DNA of 64,000 nt from Chlamydiales bacterium (lineage in GTDB: Bacteria > Chlamydiota > Chlamydiia > Chlamydiales > JACKPQ01), in the NCBI GenBank assembly GCA_024233435.1, contig JACKPQ010000001.1, positions 62,001 to 126,000 on the forward strand, written 5' to 3'. Positions 1-10,116 of this stretch are shown piece by piece. Position numbers and translations under genes: made by a program. How positions within the stretch are numbered: the stretch's first letter is position 1; every line of letters starts with the position of its first letter. A model generated the notes under the pieces. That model had not been told where the DNA came from. It worked only from the letters and a program-made list of their open reading frames with translations, and did no database searches.

Positions 1-14
1 TTAAGAAAAAAAAG

Positions 15-49
15 GGCTCCTATAGACTGGTCTTAATAAATAGGAGGCC
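15..49 (+). promoter_or_regulatory. Hairpin that could hide a Shine-Dalgarno
   Basis: CTCCTAT (17-23) pairs perfectly with ATAGGAG (40-46). The right arm contains most of the Shine-Dalgarno AGGAGG (42-47) of the gene starting at 53. The loop itself holds a small AGAC/GTCT stem. Closing this helix would mask the ribosome site. That it has a regulatory role is inference. Confidence 0.35.
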
Positions 50-52
50 ACA

Positions 53-736
53 ATGAAAAGTCTTATAAAATATGCCGTAGTAGCCCTTGCGTTGATGATT
101 TGCAGACCAGCGATGGCGGACGAAACGGTGTTTGAAAAAACCATTTGGAAAATATTCTGGGTAAGTAGCCCAGTAAATGTAAGAGCGGTGATTATCACCG
201 AGGATTTTGACATATGGTTCTTGCATGGACTAACTCCTAATAAACTAACGTGGTGTGAATGGATATGGCGAGAGCACGTGGCACAACCTGGTAATGAATA
301 TTTCCTAGATCGAACAAAGTGGAAAGAGGGGCAGGGAATCTCTTTTACTTACGCTCCTTGGCAGACTCGTGAATGGAAGGATTCCTATCGCAATACCACT
401 CCCTTGCTGCAGAGTTGTGACTACTTGGCAAAGAATGATGTTTATAATGCGCACATTTTTGCAAAACCCTTTCAGATTGACGAATGGATGTCTCTTTATA
501 ATGAAATTTATAACTATGCTGATTTCTGTACTCAAAGAGGGTGTTATGGTATAGCGGTTGAACTACTAAAACAGTTAGTGAAGTTTGAAAAATTCAAAGA
601 GCAGCTTATTAAAGAGAGAAATAAAAAAATAGAAGGGATGTCTTTTGATGCCCAATGTGTGGCATTTGATGAGAAATACGATTTTTGTAAAATAGCCAAG
701 ATAAAAATTACGGATTTAGCTGAGGTGACGAATTGA
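53..736 (+). CDS. Secreted Cys-rich hypothetical protein
   Basis: 227 residues. The N-terminus is a classical Sec signal peptide (MKSLIKY, hydrophobic core, cleavage probably after AMA near residue 22). The mature part is rich in Trp and Tyr and has six cysteines, as expected for a disulfide-bonded periplasmic or exported protein. The C-terminal third is Lys/Glu-rich and probably helical. A strong AGGAGG lies 5 nt before the ATG. Its 3' end overlaps the first codons of an ATPase remnant, which has lost its own 5' end. I recognise no family. Confidence 0.7.
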   Translation: MKSLIKYAVVALALMICRPAMADETVFEKTIWKIFWVSSPVNVRAVIITEDFDIWFLHGLTPNKLTWCEWIWREHVAQPGNEYFLDRTKWKEGQGISFTYAPWQTREWKDSYRNTTPLLQSCDYLAKNDVYNAHIFAKPFQIDEWMSLYNEIYNYADFCTQRGCYGIAVELLKQLVKFEKFKEQLIKERNKKIEGMSFDAQCVAFDEKYDFCKIAKIKITDLAEVTN

Positions 737-1277
737 TAGTGTCAACCTCAACTGAAGAGGGGTTAACACGCAAGCTTGATGCTTTTGCAAGAGCACTTGA
801 AATTGCAAGCTTTTCACAAGGCTCTATTGTTAATTATTCTGAAATCGCTCGAGAGGCCGGCGTAGGTCGCCGGCTTATAATGGGATATTTTCATGTCATG
901 GAGGATTTGCTTTTGACAATACGTCTGCCTGTTTTTCAAGGCGTGCTAAGCGCAAATTAGTCAGCGGTTTGAAATTTTATTTTTTCGACGTTGGTGTATA
1001 TCGCTCTCTGAGGCCTACAGGTCCATTCGATCCAGCAGTCGATATAGAAGGGGTTGCTTTAGAGACGCTGTTTTTCCAAGAGCTGCGTGCTGTAAATGAT
1101 TACTTTCGCCTTGGCTACAATCTTTATTTCTGGCTCACACAATCGAAGCTTGAAGTTGATTTTGTGCTTTATGGGGGTTCTGAAAAGCTTTACTTTGGTG
1201 AAATAACAGCCACCCATTTTGTTGAAGCTATGCAGACACTGCCGGCTGTTTTACGAAGTTATATCAATTCTGTCTAA
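733..1277 (+). pseudogene. Frameshifted DUF4143-type AAA ATPase remnant
   Basis: Two adjacent reading frames together encode the C-terminal half of a DUF4143 ATPase. Frame one ends in ILEDLLL-like sequence followed by RLPVFQ. The next frame carries on without loss as RRAKRKLVSGLKFYFFDVGVYRS, so one base has been lost near 937-939 (CAAGGCG where CAAAGGCG would keep the frame). The P-loop N-terminal domain is absent altogether. The terminal nuclease-like motif reads EVDFVLYG then GEIT, where relatives have EIK, so the conserved Lys is gone too. It is therefore truncated at the 5' end, frameshifted and decayed at a key residue. Confidence 0.85.
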
Positions 1278-1750
1278 AGATTCCATCCTCTACGATTAAA
1301 TTTTTTCTGGTGCATTTTAGATGATTCTATTAACTGCATTTTAAGTGCCGCTCCAGCTGCAGTTATTGCGGAAAAAACTCCTAGGCCCAATAGAATTTTC
1401 ATGGAAACGCTGTAAGTGCGCTCACATATGGTAATGCCAAGATCAGCCAAACACTGAGGATGAGAAAAAATCCTTGGGGGCGTGTATTTATTTATTATGA
1501 AGGAAGGGCCGATAATTGCGCCTAGTAAATTATCTATAATCGTGAGTGAGCCAGGGGCTGGTATTTTGAAGTTGGGATCAGGCTTTGTAAATATAGCTGA
1601 TAATCCTAGAAAAAGTAAAATTGACACCGCAAAGCAAACAATTGATACTTTGCCAATTTTATCCAAATAAGCGTAATAATGGTCATTGGATTCTAATAAA
1701 TTTTTACGGGTTGTTTGACGCAAACTCTCAGTGTTATATAAGGCGCTCAT
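1274..1750 (-). CDS. Two-helix membrane hypothetical protein
   Basis: 158 residues with two clear hydrophobic segments, at about 35-52 and 115-137, separated by a roughly 60-residue loop containing two Cys (PQCLADLGITICER). The N-terminus is charged and the C-terminus basic. The ATG follows an AGAGG-like Shine-Dalgarno. The 3' end overlaps the ATPase remnant by 4 nt, tail to tail. A two-helix layout is common among chlamydial inclusion membrane proteins, but the wide spacing is atypical and no family is recognised. Confidence 0.6.
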   Translation of the reverse strand: MSALYNTESLRQTTRKNLLESNDHYYAYLDKIGKVSIVCFAVSILLFLGLSAIFTKPDPNFKIPAPGSLTIIDNLLGAIIGPSFIINKYTPPRIFSHPQCLADLGITICERTYSVSMKILLGLGVFSAITAAGAALKMQLIESSKMHQKKFNRRGWNL

Positions 1751-1831
1751 TTTAACCTCTTTTTAAAAAGTAATAAGTGCAATTCTACATAATGGATAGA
1801 TTATTATACAAGAATAAATGATTTTTTAGAG

Positions 1832-2509
1832 CTATGGGGCGTTTAGCTCTTGAGGGTAGGTGTCGTCTGTTGAGACTTGATCGAGTGAAATTCCGGTGAA
1901 GCCCATAAAGGCAAGGGCCATGAGGCCTGTGATGATGAATGTAATGCCCATGCCAGAGAGGCCTTTGGGGATATTGGAGTAGGTGAGCTTTTCACGGATG
2001 GAGGCGATGAGCAGGATGGCAAGCCACCAGCCAATGCCTGCGCTAGCGACGTAGACGATGTTGGGAATGAGGGGGTAGTCGCGCACGGTTGCAAAAAGGG
2101 AAGCTCCGAGGATGGCGCAATTGACTGTGATCAGAGGTAGGTACATCCCAAGCGCGCGGTAAAGAGTTGGTGAGAATTTTTCTATGACGATTTCAAGAAC
2201 TTGAACAAATGCTGCGATGACAGAGATATAGACGAGGAATTCTAAGAAGTTGAGATTGATATTAGGCAGCCCTAACCAAGAGAGCGCTTTAGGTCCAGTG
2301 ATGTAGTGGTGGACAAACCAGTTAATGGTGCCTGATAAGGTGATGACGACAAAGACGGCTTTTCCAAGGCCGTGCGCGGTCGATATTTTATTCGAGCAGG
2401 CTAGGTATGAGCACATTCCAAGAAAGTAAAAGAGCAAGATGTTTTGAATGAAGATCGATTGGATGGCAAGTCCTAAGAGATTCAGGACAGTGTAAGGGCC
2501 CATGATCAT
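1832..2509 (-). CDS. nqrE: Na+-translocating NADH:quinone reductase subunit E
   Basis: 225 residues, six predicted membrane helices, RnfA/NqrE family. NqrE pairs with NqrD to hold the intramembrane iron centre and helps form the Na+ path. The family-typical N-terminus is present ([23 protein letters not shown], with the Cys expected at the iron site). It is the last gene of an nqrBCDE run whose starts and stops overlap by 4-8 nt, so translation is probably coupled. nqrA and nqrF are not next to it, as is also the case in Chlamydia, where they lie elsewhere. Confidence 0.95.
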   Translation of the reverse strand: MIMGPYTVLNLLGLAIQSIFIQNILLFYFLGMCSYLACSNKISTAHGLGKAVFVVITLSGTINWFVHHYITGPKALSWLGLPNINLNFLEFLVYISVIAAFVQVLEIVIEKFSPTLYRALGMYLPLITVNCAILGASLFATVRDYPLIPNIVYVASAGIGWWLAILLIASIREKLTYSNIPKGLSGMGITFIITGLMALAFMGFTGISLDQVSTDDTYPQELNAP

Positions 2510-3132
2510 ACTTTTTTCTCCTCGATGCGATTAAAGATCCAGATCATGAAACCGAGGATGAAAAAGGCAGAGGGAGCTAAGGCCATGATGTTAAAGTTTT
2601 GGTAGGCGTCGGGGTTTTCTGGAGTGGCATACCAAGAAAGGGGAATGATGCGGTAGGAAAGCAAGGTGCCAAAACCAAAGAGCTCGCGAATCATGCCTAC
2701 AATTAGCAAGACGATGGCATATCCGGTGGCAGCCCCAAGACCATCGAGGAAGGCTGGAATGGGTGCGATGTTGCGTGCCATGGACTCTGCACGACCCATA
2801 ACAAGGCAGTTTGTGATGATTAGACCTACAAAGACTGAAAGTGTGCGTGCCATGTCGAAGAAGTAGGCTTTTAGGAATTGATCGACGATGATAACAAACA
2901 TGGAGATGACAGCTAGTTGGGTGATCATGCGCACGTTCTCTGGTGTGTATTTGCTCAAAAGTGAGACGAGGAGTGAAGAGAATCCTGTGACAAACATCAC
3001 GGACAAGCCCATGGTGATGGCAACGGATACTTTGATGGTAACAGCCAGTGCTGAGCAGATCCCAAGAACGGCGACTAAAATCTGATTTTCTTTCCAAAGC
3101 TGATCGGTAAAGTAGGTGCGGTAAGGTTTCAT
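2506..3132 (-). CDS. nqrD: Na+-translocating NADH:quinone reductase subunit D
   Basis: 208 residues of mostly hydrophobic sequence with six membrane helices, RnfE/NqrD family. The conserved segment around [13 protein letters not shown] carries the Cys that, with NqrE, binds the membrane iron cofactor. It overlaps nqrE by 4 nt and nqrC by 4 nt, so it belongs to the same transcript. Confidence 0.95.
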   Translation of the reverse strand: MKPYRTYFTDQLWKENQILVAVLGICSALAVTIKVSVAITMGLSVMFVTGFSSLLVSLLSKYTPENVRMITQLAVISMFVIIVDQFLKAYFFDMARTLSVFVGLIITNCLVMGRAESMARNIAPIPAFLDGLGAATGYAIVLLIVGMIRELFGFGTLLSYRIIPLSWYATPENPDAYQNFNIMALAPSAFFILGFMIWIFNRIEEKKV

Positions 3133-3905
3133 GGTGCTTGCCTCCTGATGAGAAATTGGCGGTATGGCGTTAAGGATTTTTGGTAGGCCTCTGATACGCC
3201 TTCGCTAGTTTTTGTGGCGCCACTGATCCCATCAACAGCGCTTTTTGCTGCAGGGCGATTGCCGATTTCTTGCTCGACAGTAGTTTTGACAACGCGTATG
3301 CCTAGTTTTGCTGTTTCAAAGTTTGTGGTTCCAGAGGGGCTTTCTTGAAAGATGAGCTTGCCAGGGAATTGTGCTTGCCATTTTGCTGTGGCTATTTCTG
3401 CGCCAAGGCCTGGCGTTTCTTTTTGCTCATACCACGTGGTGCCAATTACGGTGTCACCATTGGGTGCAATGCAGATGAAACCATAAATAGCATCCCAAAG
3501 ACCATACCCATTTACAGGAATGACGTACCCGTATGGTGCCTCTGAATCTTTTTCTTTGATGATGTAAACAAGTTTGTAAGGGAGATTGGCATAACCTGTT
3601 TTTGCGTTCGTTTCCATATAGATGTCTTGGTCTAAGTTAAGTTGCTCAAAGGTAAATAGCTCTCCTCTTGCATTGGTTAAGCGTGGCTCAACGCGGCTGT
3701 TGTAGATGTTAAGAATTTGGTTTTGCGAAAGCTTTTGGTCGGGCTCGATGAGTTTTGCACTGATCAGGAGTTGCTTGCTAAGATAAAGCTTGCGCGCTTT
3801 TTCTTGGGGATTGCGCAGTACATCTGCGAGAATAGACAAAATGGATGCACAGCCGATACAAATTGCAACGATAAAGAGGGTGATATAGCGGTTTGAATCA
3901 CGCAT
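3129..3905 (-). CDS. nqrC: Na+-translocating NADH:quinone reductase subunit C
   Basis: 258 residues. One N-terminal membrane anchor (about 8-26) is followed by a periplasmic FMN-binding domain. The covalent flavinylation motif is intact near residue 230 as [10 protein letters not shown]; the Thr of SGAT takes FMN through a phosphodiester bond, which requires an ApbE-type flavin transferase not seen in this window. It overlaps nqrB by 8 nt. Confidence 0.95.
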   Translation of the reverse strand: MRDSNRYITLFIVAICIGCASILSILADVLRNPQEKARKLYLSKQLLISAKLIEPDQKLSQNQILNIYNSRVEPRLTNARGELFTFEQLNLDQDIYMETNAKTGYANLPYKLVYIIKEKDSEAPYGYVIPVNGYGLWDAIYGFICIAPNGDTVIGTTWYEQKETPGLGAEIATAKWQAQFPGKLIFQESPSGTTNFETAKLGIRVVKTTVEQEIGNRPAAKSAVDGISGATKTSEGVSEAYQKSLTPYRQFLIRRQAP

Positions 3906-5286
3906 AGGTATAGCCTTTGCGATACCGCTTTAAAGCGTAGTGGTCAAGAAGTGGGCCGATGACGTTGCCAAATAAAATAGCGAGCATGACCCCTTCTGGA
4001 AAAGCAGGATTGATCGCGCGAATAATCACGGTAAGCGTCCCAATGACAAAACCGTAGATCCATTTGGACAAGGACATATCGGGAGAGGAGACTGGATCGG
4101 TTGCCATGAACACAAGCCCAAATGCGAGTCCACCCATGAGAAAATGTTTGTAAATGGGGAAATCAAAGTTGGCTGCAGCTTGTGGGCCGATAATGTGAGC
4201 GCCGATTTTTAAGAGACCAGCTGTAAATATCACCCCTAGGGCAACGCTGAGCATGGTGCGCCAAGATCCAATCCCAGTAATAAGAATCAATGCAGCTCCG
4301 ATAAGACAAGCAAGCGTTGATGTCTCGCCCAATGAGCCGAGCATATTTCCAAAGAAAAGGTTAGCGTCTGAAAAGATGCCAGTGCCAGCTTTGAGTTTTG
4401 CAAAAGCCAAAGCTTGTGGGAGAGACTCAAATGAGAGATTTAATCCCCCCTCTTTTGATGGGGTGGTTAGGTATGCGGTGAGTGAGTTAAAGGTGTCTGG
4501 CCAGGTGTTGGATAAAATCGCATTGATGTGGGTGCATTTGATATCGTTTGGAGTGTTAAAGACGCCGAGGGCGGTGGCTTGTGTGACACCGTCATAGCCC
4601 AGAGCTTGATTGATGGCACTGATACTCTTTTGCATCGTTGTTGGATTGGTACCAACCCAAACGGCACCTGTCATTTTTGTTGGAAATGTAAAGTAGAGAA
4701 AGCACCGACAAACAAGTGCAGGATTTAAAATGTTGTAGCCAGTGCCTCCAAAGAGTTCTTTTGAAAGTGTGATGCCTACACCAACGCCTAAAAAAACCAT
4801 CCAGTAAGGGAGCGTAGGAGGGAGGATGAGAGCGTAGAGCATCCCCGTCACAAGGAATCCTTCTGAAATGGGATGTTTGCGTACGCAGGCGAACAAGACC
4901 TCAAAAACTCCACCGGCAAAGTAAGAGATGAACATGATGGGAAGAAAGGCCCCAGCACCGTAGGCTAAAATTGTTTTCCAATTTTGCTTGGCAAACGTGA
5001 AATAGGGAGAAATCAGGTAACTTTGATAGTCGCTTACAGAAGAGTAGACTAATTTTTGAAGTCCTGTGTTCCAAATAGCCATGAGGATGCAAGGAGTTAG
5101 AGCAATCACAACTAATGCCATGATCCGTTTTAGATCAACGCCATCGCGAATATGGGGACCACTCGTTGTTTGCTGAGGTGTTTCAAAAAAAAATGTGTCA
5201 ATAGCTTCCATAAGCGGACGCAAGCGATGCAGGGGTTTCCCAGGATCTGTCAATGAGATTTGATATTGAAGAAATTTTCGCAGCAC
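3898..5286 (-). CDS. nqrB: Na+-translocating NADH:quinone reductase subunit B
   Basis: 462 residues, about ten membrane helices, NqrB/RnfD family, the main ion-translocating subunit. The GTG start gives the N-terminus MLRKFLQYQ and keeps the conserved region before the first helix. The expected flavinylation site reads DGVTQATAL: the acceptor Thr is kept but the usual SG is TQ. It is first in nqrBCDE and divergent from the AsmA-like gene, with 66 nt between the starts. Confidence 0.93.
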   Translation of the reverse strand: MLRKFLQYQISLTDPGKPLHRLRPLMEAIDTFFFETPQQTTSGPHIRDGVDLKRIMALVVIALTPCILMAIWNTGLQKLVYSSVSDYQSYLISPYFTFAKQNWKTILAYGAGAFLPIMFISYFAGGVFEVLFACVRKHPISEGFLVTGMLYALILPPTLPYWMVFLGVGVGITLSKELFGGTGYNILNPALVCRCFLYFTFPTKMTGAVWVGTNPTTMQKSISAINQALGYDGVTQATALGVFNTPNDIKCTHINAILSNTWPDTFNSLTAYLTTPSKEGGLNLSFESLPQALAFAKLKAGTGIFSDANLFFGNMLGSLGETSTLACLIGAALILITGIGSWRTMLSVALGVIFTAGLLKIGAHIIGPQAAANFDFPIYKHFLMGGLAFGLVFMATDPVSSPDMSLSKWIYGFVIGTLTVIIRAINPAFPEGVMLAILFGNVIGPLLDHYALKRYRKGYTYA

Positions 5287-5352
5287 CCCAATTCCTTTAT
5301 GTGATATATTGAAGCAAAACTACTCATAACCAAGATAAAATTAATTGTACAG

Positions 5353-8300
5353 ATGAAGAAGGCGAGCTTCAAAAGAATGCTTTGGTGCGGATGCGCACTT
5401 GTTTTATGTTTTTCAGCATTTTTTTATGGAAAATCGCTTGCTTTTTGGGGTTTGCAAAAATTTGCAATGCGCTTTGATCACACCGCTGTCATTAAAGCGC
5501 AAGATATCACTTTTGGGCGTGGCGGACTGAAACTAAAGTCGGTTTCTGCATCAGGCTCTTTTGGTTCTGTAGATGTAGACTCTTGTGAGGTGCTCTTTCG
5601 TTTTTCTATCAAACCATTTGGGTTTCGCCCTCACATTATGTTGGATCATCCTATTTGGAAACCTCAAGACAAGGGTGCATTCACAGAATTAACCCCCTCA
5701 AAATCGCGCGCGCTTCATCTAACGATTAAAGATGGAATCATCGAAAAAGAAAACGTGAGTCTACCTTTTGCATTTACAAGCGGCACATCTCCTGGAGATG
5801 TGGGCTTGTTAGAGCTTGATGAAGGTGCTTTTGAGCTCATGCTTAAAAAAAACAGTGAAGGATCATTTGTCATCGGGCGTTTTTTTGAAGCAGATTTCAA
5901 GCACTTGGCGCCTCTGCGCTCATTGATCAAAAATCGCCTTTCATGGATGCCTGAACAGGGAATTGCGCACGGTCATTTATCCGTAGGATGGGATGGTGAT
6001 GGGGACCTTTGTGACCTTAACGGAGACATTGAAATTAAAGAACCCGCTTTTTGGCATGGGCGTCGCCAGTTAAAAGTGGGCGCCCAAAAGTTTGTTTTGA
6101 AAGGAACTTTTCCAAGTCAAGAGATTCATTTAGATAGCGGCTATTTGCTAGCACTCCATCCTAGGCTGCCTGCTCAATGGGGTTTGCAGCTAAGTGGATC
6201 AGTTATCCCAGAGAAATTCAAAACGCAAATTGCCCTCAAGGGCGCTGTTGTGCGCGAAGATGCATGCTTTCCGATTGCCATCGAAGGTGAAGGTAAGATC
6301 AGTGGTGGCCAATCTTTGCAAACAACTCTCAATATTTCCGGTGAAGGAAAAAGCGAAATCACCTTTGACGTTACACGAGGTGGCTACGGGAAAATTGAAG
6401 GCATCTTTAATCAAATTAGCTCAAAGCAGCTTTTACTGTTTCGCGATGGTTTGGCAGCGTTTTTTCCACGGTTTGCTGATCTGGAATTGGAAGGTGAAGC
6501 CTGCAATGCCCATGTTGTTGCAAAGCTTGCAAAACGTCACCTTCAAGAAGTTGCATTAAAGCATGTGTCTGCTCAATCAATTGCAGTGAAATGGCCCTCA
6601 ATGAAAGCAGAAGGATGTGGTCATCATATTCAAGCGACTGCAAGATTGCCCTTTGAAAGTGGGCCACGATGGGAGAATGCTAACTGGGATATAGAAATTC
6701 AGCAGGGAGAAATTTCCACATTCCTGGCAAATCATTTAAAATTAAGAGTGAATGGAGAGGTCATTGAAGAGTGTCGCTTTGATGGAGATTTTGGAGGTTT
6801 ACATGTTGAGGGAACCGGGCAAGGGGGGCTGCATTCACCATCGCTTGCCTTAAGTGTTAACGGGGACACAAAGCAGCTAGCAGATCTTTTGAGCGTTTCT
6901 TCACCTCAAAATATTCCATTTACAGCACGCCTTCTTATCGATCGTAAAGATAAAGATTGGAGCTTTGCAACGCGCATCAAATGCGATGGGAGCAGCAAGT
7001 GCGCTTTCGGCATCAAGTGCAGTGCAGATGATTTAAAAGCGCAGAATTTTGACTGTGTAAAAGGGTGGTGTGAGGCTGAGCACATGCCCGCAGCTCTCTA
7101 TCAAATTCTCTTAGAAAAGCTCAAGATTCCTTGCTCCATCAATGGCGATGTGTCGCTTTCAGGTGCCTTCGATGGAAAAGGAGCGCAGATTGATTTTACA
7201 AGCCCAGAAATTACATGTGAAACAGATGGGCATGTACTGAAACTGCCGCTTCCCGCATTGAAGCAAAAAGCGAGCATCTCTTATATGCAAGGCAAGCTGA
7301 ATCTTTCCTTACCGCTAGACGATGCCAAGTTGATGGATAAAGACCTCGACTTAACATTTGAAAATCTTAAAGGACTGCTCAGCGTTGATGGCAATGAGCT
7401 TAAATGCTCGAATTTAGTGGGGCAAGTAAAAGAAGTTGGTTTCAAAGGGCAAATCAGTGTGGGTTTTCATGCTGAGGTGCCAGATATCTGCTTTACAGCT
7501 GATGAAATTTATGGAGATGCCAAGAATCTTATTAAAGTGCTCGCTCACTTTGAAGCCCTTAAAAAATTAAAATTGCCGCTGAGTGGTGATATTTATGCTG
7601 TTAAGGCGCCTGCGCTTGAAATCAACACACGCCTAAAGCTATGCAAGGCTCGAGTCCAGCTTAAAAATGGTCATTATGCCTTAACAGAGAAATGCTTTGG
7701 AAAGGGTCTAGACTGCCAAATCAAATTTTCTACAGATGATGAAGTGCTTCAAATATGCGGACTTCATGGATCGCTCATCATTGTTGAAAACGATCGGCAA
7801 TTTGATTATGAAGTGAGCGCGCCAAAGCTTGCACTCCGCCCAAAAAAATCCATGCAATGGGATTACGATTTGCGCATCGAAAGCCAGACGCATGATTTGA
7901 TGCGCTTTACAGGATCATTGCAGCAAGATCCGCAGATGGTGTTGGTTGAACTTGACCCCAAGTATTCCCATCTTTTTGGCGCGCCTCTTCAATTGACAAA
8001 GTGTAGCTTGTCAAATGCATTGGAAGAGGTTTCCTTAATAACCCAAATCGAGATGTCAAAATTACCCACAGTTTGCCGATTTTTAAATGCCCTCGATCTC
8101 ATCAAACTCACACCTGGGCTAACGCAAAATCTTGCTAAAATGAATCTGAAAGGACAGCTTGATCTTGACTGGAAACTTGCGCCATCTGGGTGGTCGCTTG
8201 ATTGCGCTAGCAAGAATATGTCAATTGCAAACCAAGCCCTTTCAAACTTTGTGCTAGGTCTAGAATATGACCTAGATTCGCTCACATTATCTCATTTAAC

Positions 8301-10116
8301 CATTGGATCATTTGAAGCTGCAGGTCTTTGTGAAAAAACAAACGACCTTTGGTCATTAAATCTTTTTGATGCTAAAGCAGGGAACTCTTCGTTTACAAGC
8401 TCAAAGGGGACCTACGATGCCCTCAGCGGCAATTTAGCCTTAAGCTTAGATACATGTCAGATCGATTTGCAGCAGTTTGTGCTGTTGCTTCCGCAGATCC
8501 CCAAGCCCTATCTAAATGGCATAGCAAACATCAACGATTGTCAGCTTCACTGGGACATGAAATTAAAAGCTATGGCAGCCAGCTTCCAACTACAGTGCGA
8601 TTCCTACTCAGATGCAAACTTTACCGTGAGCTCTACAGCGCCAATTGAGATGACATTTGATCCAGAAACAGGCATTCAGCTGCATAATGCCCACTTACAG
8701 CTATCACATCCAGAACTTGAAGCCGTCGATGGAAAACTACTGATTGGATCGCTTGATTATCAGTCAAAAGAAAAGCGTTTTTCCTGTGATAACTTTCATA
8801 TCTCATTAACGCCAGAGCTTGTATTTGCCCTTGCTAGAAGCCATTTGCTTCCTTATGTTGACACACTAGGTGATCAACTCACAGTCGCTCAAATTCCTTT
8901 TCGGTGGGACAACCACTTAGAAACACGGTTAGAGTTTTGTCTCTCGCCTGGGTCATTTTCTCTGCTGGCAGATCTCAAAGATGGGTATTATTGGATCGGA
9001 GATCTCAGCTGCTTTTTGCGCGGTAGCAAGATCAAAGGAACAAACAGTGGACTTTATTTTGAATCCTTCACAAAACTCCAATCTGCAGATTTTACAGTGG
9101 AGGCATCACTTCCCTTTGATAAACACCGGGATCCAAAGCTTATCTTAAACGATTCATCAGGACATGAAAATCCCTTAACAATTAAATTTTCCCATGGATC
9201 GAAATCCCTCATCGATTCAGCTGTTGGTCATTTTTGCGGGCTCGACTTAAACTTTCATGCCAAGCCAATAGATAGCGGCGCAGCGCTTGCGCTGACAGGA
9301 GAAGTCGATATCGATTGGAATGCTGCAGCAAAGCTCATGCCCAGCAAAATTGCTCAAGTTATCCAAGACTTTGATTTAGGGCGTGGATATAAAATTGCCG
9401 GGGATCTATCCATCAACTTGAAAGATCCAGAGCAGAGCACATTTGAAGGATTTTTTAAAGGCAAAGACTTTGAGCTAATAGGATATCGCTTTAAAAACCT
9501 GCTTGCCTCGACATCCTATGCACAAAACAGCTTAACACTCAGCGGATTTACCCTTGCTGACGATGCACTCAGCTTAAATATTCCACTCATTCAAGTCGAT
9601 CAAAACCGCTTCAGCATTCCCGAGCTCAAAATGCTCGATCTGCGCCCTTCTCGACTAAGCAAAGCTGGCCGCAAGCCTGGGCGTTTAAAACCCTTTGTTG
9701 TGCGCAACCTAGATTTTCACAATATTGAAGGAAACTTAAGCGATAAAAAGAGCATCACCGGCACAGGCCAGCTCAATTTTATCAACACATTTAAGCGAAA
9801 CGTCAGCCTGCTAGACATTCCCAAAGAAGTCCTAGGGCGAATTGGCCTAGATGTCGGTTTGCTTGTGCCCGTGCGAGGTCATCTCACCTGCAGCCTAAAA
9901 AACGGGCGTTTTTATCTTGATAGTTTAACAGATGCCTACAGCGATGGTGAGCGCTCTCAATTTTTCCTCTCACCGAAAAAAGAGAGCTACATTGACTTTG
10001 ATGGGCACATGCACATCGACATTCGCATGAAGCAGTTCGTTCTTTTAAAAATCACAGAATTTTTTACGCTCTCGCTGCGCGGATCTCTTGAACATCCTAA
10101 GTATCAACTCAAGTGA
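5353..10116 (+). CDS. Giant AsmA/TamB/YhdP-like envelope protein
   Basis: 1587 residues. A single signal anchor (about 9-30) is followed by more than 1500 residues of alternating short beta-strand sequence rich in G-x-hydrophobic-x repeats. The end, ITEFFTLSLRGSLEHPKYQL, resembles the C-terminal region of AsmA-like proteins. Members of this superfamily form long grooved bridges that carry phospholipids between inner and outer membranes. No catalytic motif is visible. Assignment to AsmA, TamB or YhdP specifically is not possible by eye. The ComF-like gene starts within its stop codon (GTGA overlap), so the two are co-translated. Confidence 0.75.
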   Translation: MKKASFKRMLWCGCALVLCFSAFFYGKSLAFWGLQKFAMRFDHTAVIKAQDITFGRGGLKLKSVSASGSFGSVDVDSCEVLFRFSIKPFGFRPHIMLDHPIWKPQDKGAFTELTPSKSRALHLTIKDGIIEKENVSLPFAFTSGTSPGDVGLLELDEGAFELMLKKNSEGSFVIGRFFEADFKHLAPLRSLIKNRLSWMPEQGIAHGHLSVGWDGDGDLCDLNGDIEIKEPAFWHGRRQLKVGAQKFVLKGTFPSQEIHLDSGYLLALHPRLPAQWGLQLSGSVIPEKFKTQIALKGAVVREDACFPIAIEGEGKISGGQSLQTTLNISGEGKSEITFDVTRGGYGKIEGIFNQISSKQLLLFRDGLAAFFPRFADLELEGEACNAHVVAKLAKRHLQEVALKHVSAQSIAVKWPSMKAEGCGHHIQATARLPFESGPRWENANWDIEIQQGEISTFLANHLKLRVNGEVIEECRFDGDFGGLHVEGTGQGGLHSPSLALSVNGDTKQLADLLSVSSPQNIPFTARLLIDRKDKDWSFATRIKCDGSSKCAFGIKCSADDLKAQNFDCVKGWCEAEHMPAALYQILLEKLKIPCSINGDVSLSGAFDGKGAQIDFTSPEITCETDGHVLKLPLPALKQKASISYMQGKLNLSLPLDDAKLMDKDLDLTFENLKGLLSVDGNELKCSNLVGQVKEVGFKGQISVGFHAEVPDICFTADEIYGDAKNLIKVLAHFEALKKLKLPLSGDIYAVKAPALEINTRLKLCKARVQLKNGHYALTEKCFGKGLDCQIKFSTDDEVLQICGLHGSLIIVENDRQFDYEVSAPKLALRPKKSMQWDYDLRIESQTHDLMRFTGSLQQDPQMVLVELDPKYSHLFGAPLQLTKCSLSNALEEVSLITQIEMSKLPTVCRFLNALDLIKLTPGLTQNLAKMNLKGQLDLDWKLAPSGWSLDCASKNMSIANQALSNFVLGLEYDLDSLTLSHLTIGSFEAAGLCEKTNDLWSLNLFDAKAGNSSFTSSKGTYDALSGNLALSLDTCQIDLQQFVLLLPQIPKPYLNGIANINDCQLHWDMKLKAMAASFQLQCDSYSDANFTVSSTAPIEMTFDPETGIQLHNAHLQLSHPELEAVDGKLLIGSLDYQSKEKRFSCDNFHISLTPELVFALARSHLLPYVDTLGDQLTVAQIPFRWDNHLETRLEFCLSPGSFSLLADLKDGYYWIGDLSCFLRGSKIKGTNSGLYFESFTKLQSADFTVEASLPFDKHRDPKLILNDSSGHENPLTIKFSHGSKSLIDSAVGHFCGLDLNFHAKPIDSGAALALTGEVDIDWNAAAKLMPSKIAQVIQDFDLGRGYKIAGDLSINLKDPEQSTFEGFFKGKDFELIGYRFKNLLASTSYAQNSLTLSGFTLADDALSLNIPLIQVDQNRFSIPELKMLDLRPSRLSKAGRKPGRLKPFVVRNLDFHNIEGNLSDKKSITGTGQLNFINTFKRNVSLLDIPKEVLGRIGLDVGLLVPVRGHLTCSLKNGRFYLDSLTDAYSDGERSQFFLSPKKESYIDFDGHMHIDIRMKQFVLLKITEFFTLSLRGSLEHPKYQLK

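Noticed and set aside
2591..3097. 168-residue frame antiparallel-like within nqrD
   Set aside because: A shadow frame of nqrD with Cys/His-rich nonsense composition.
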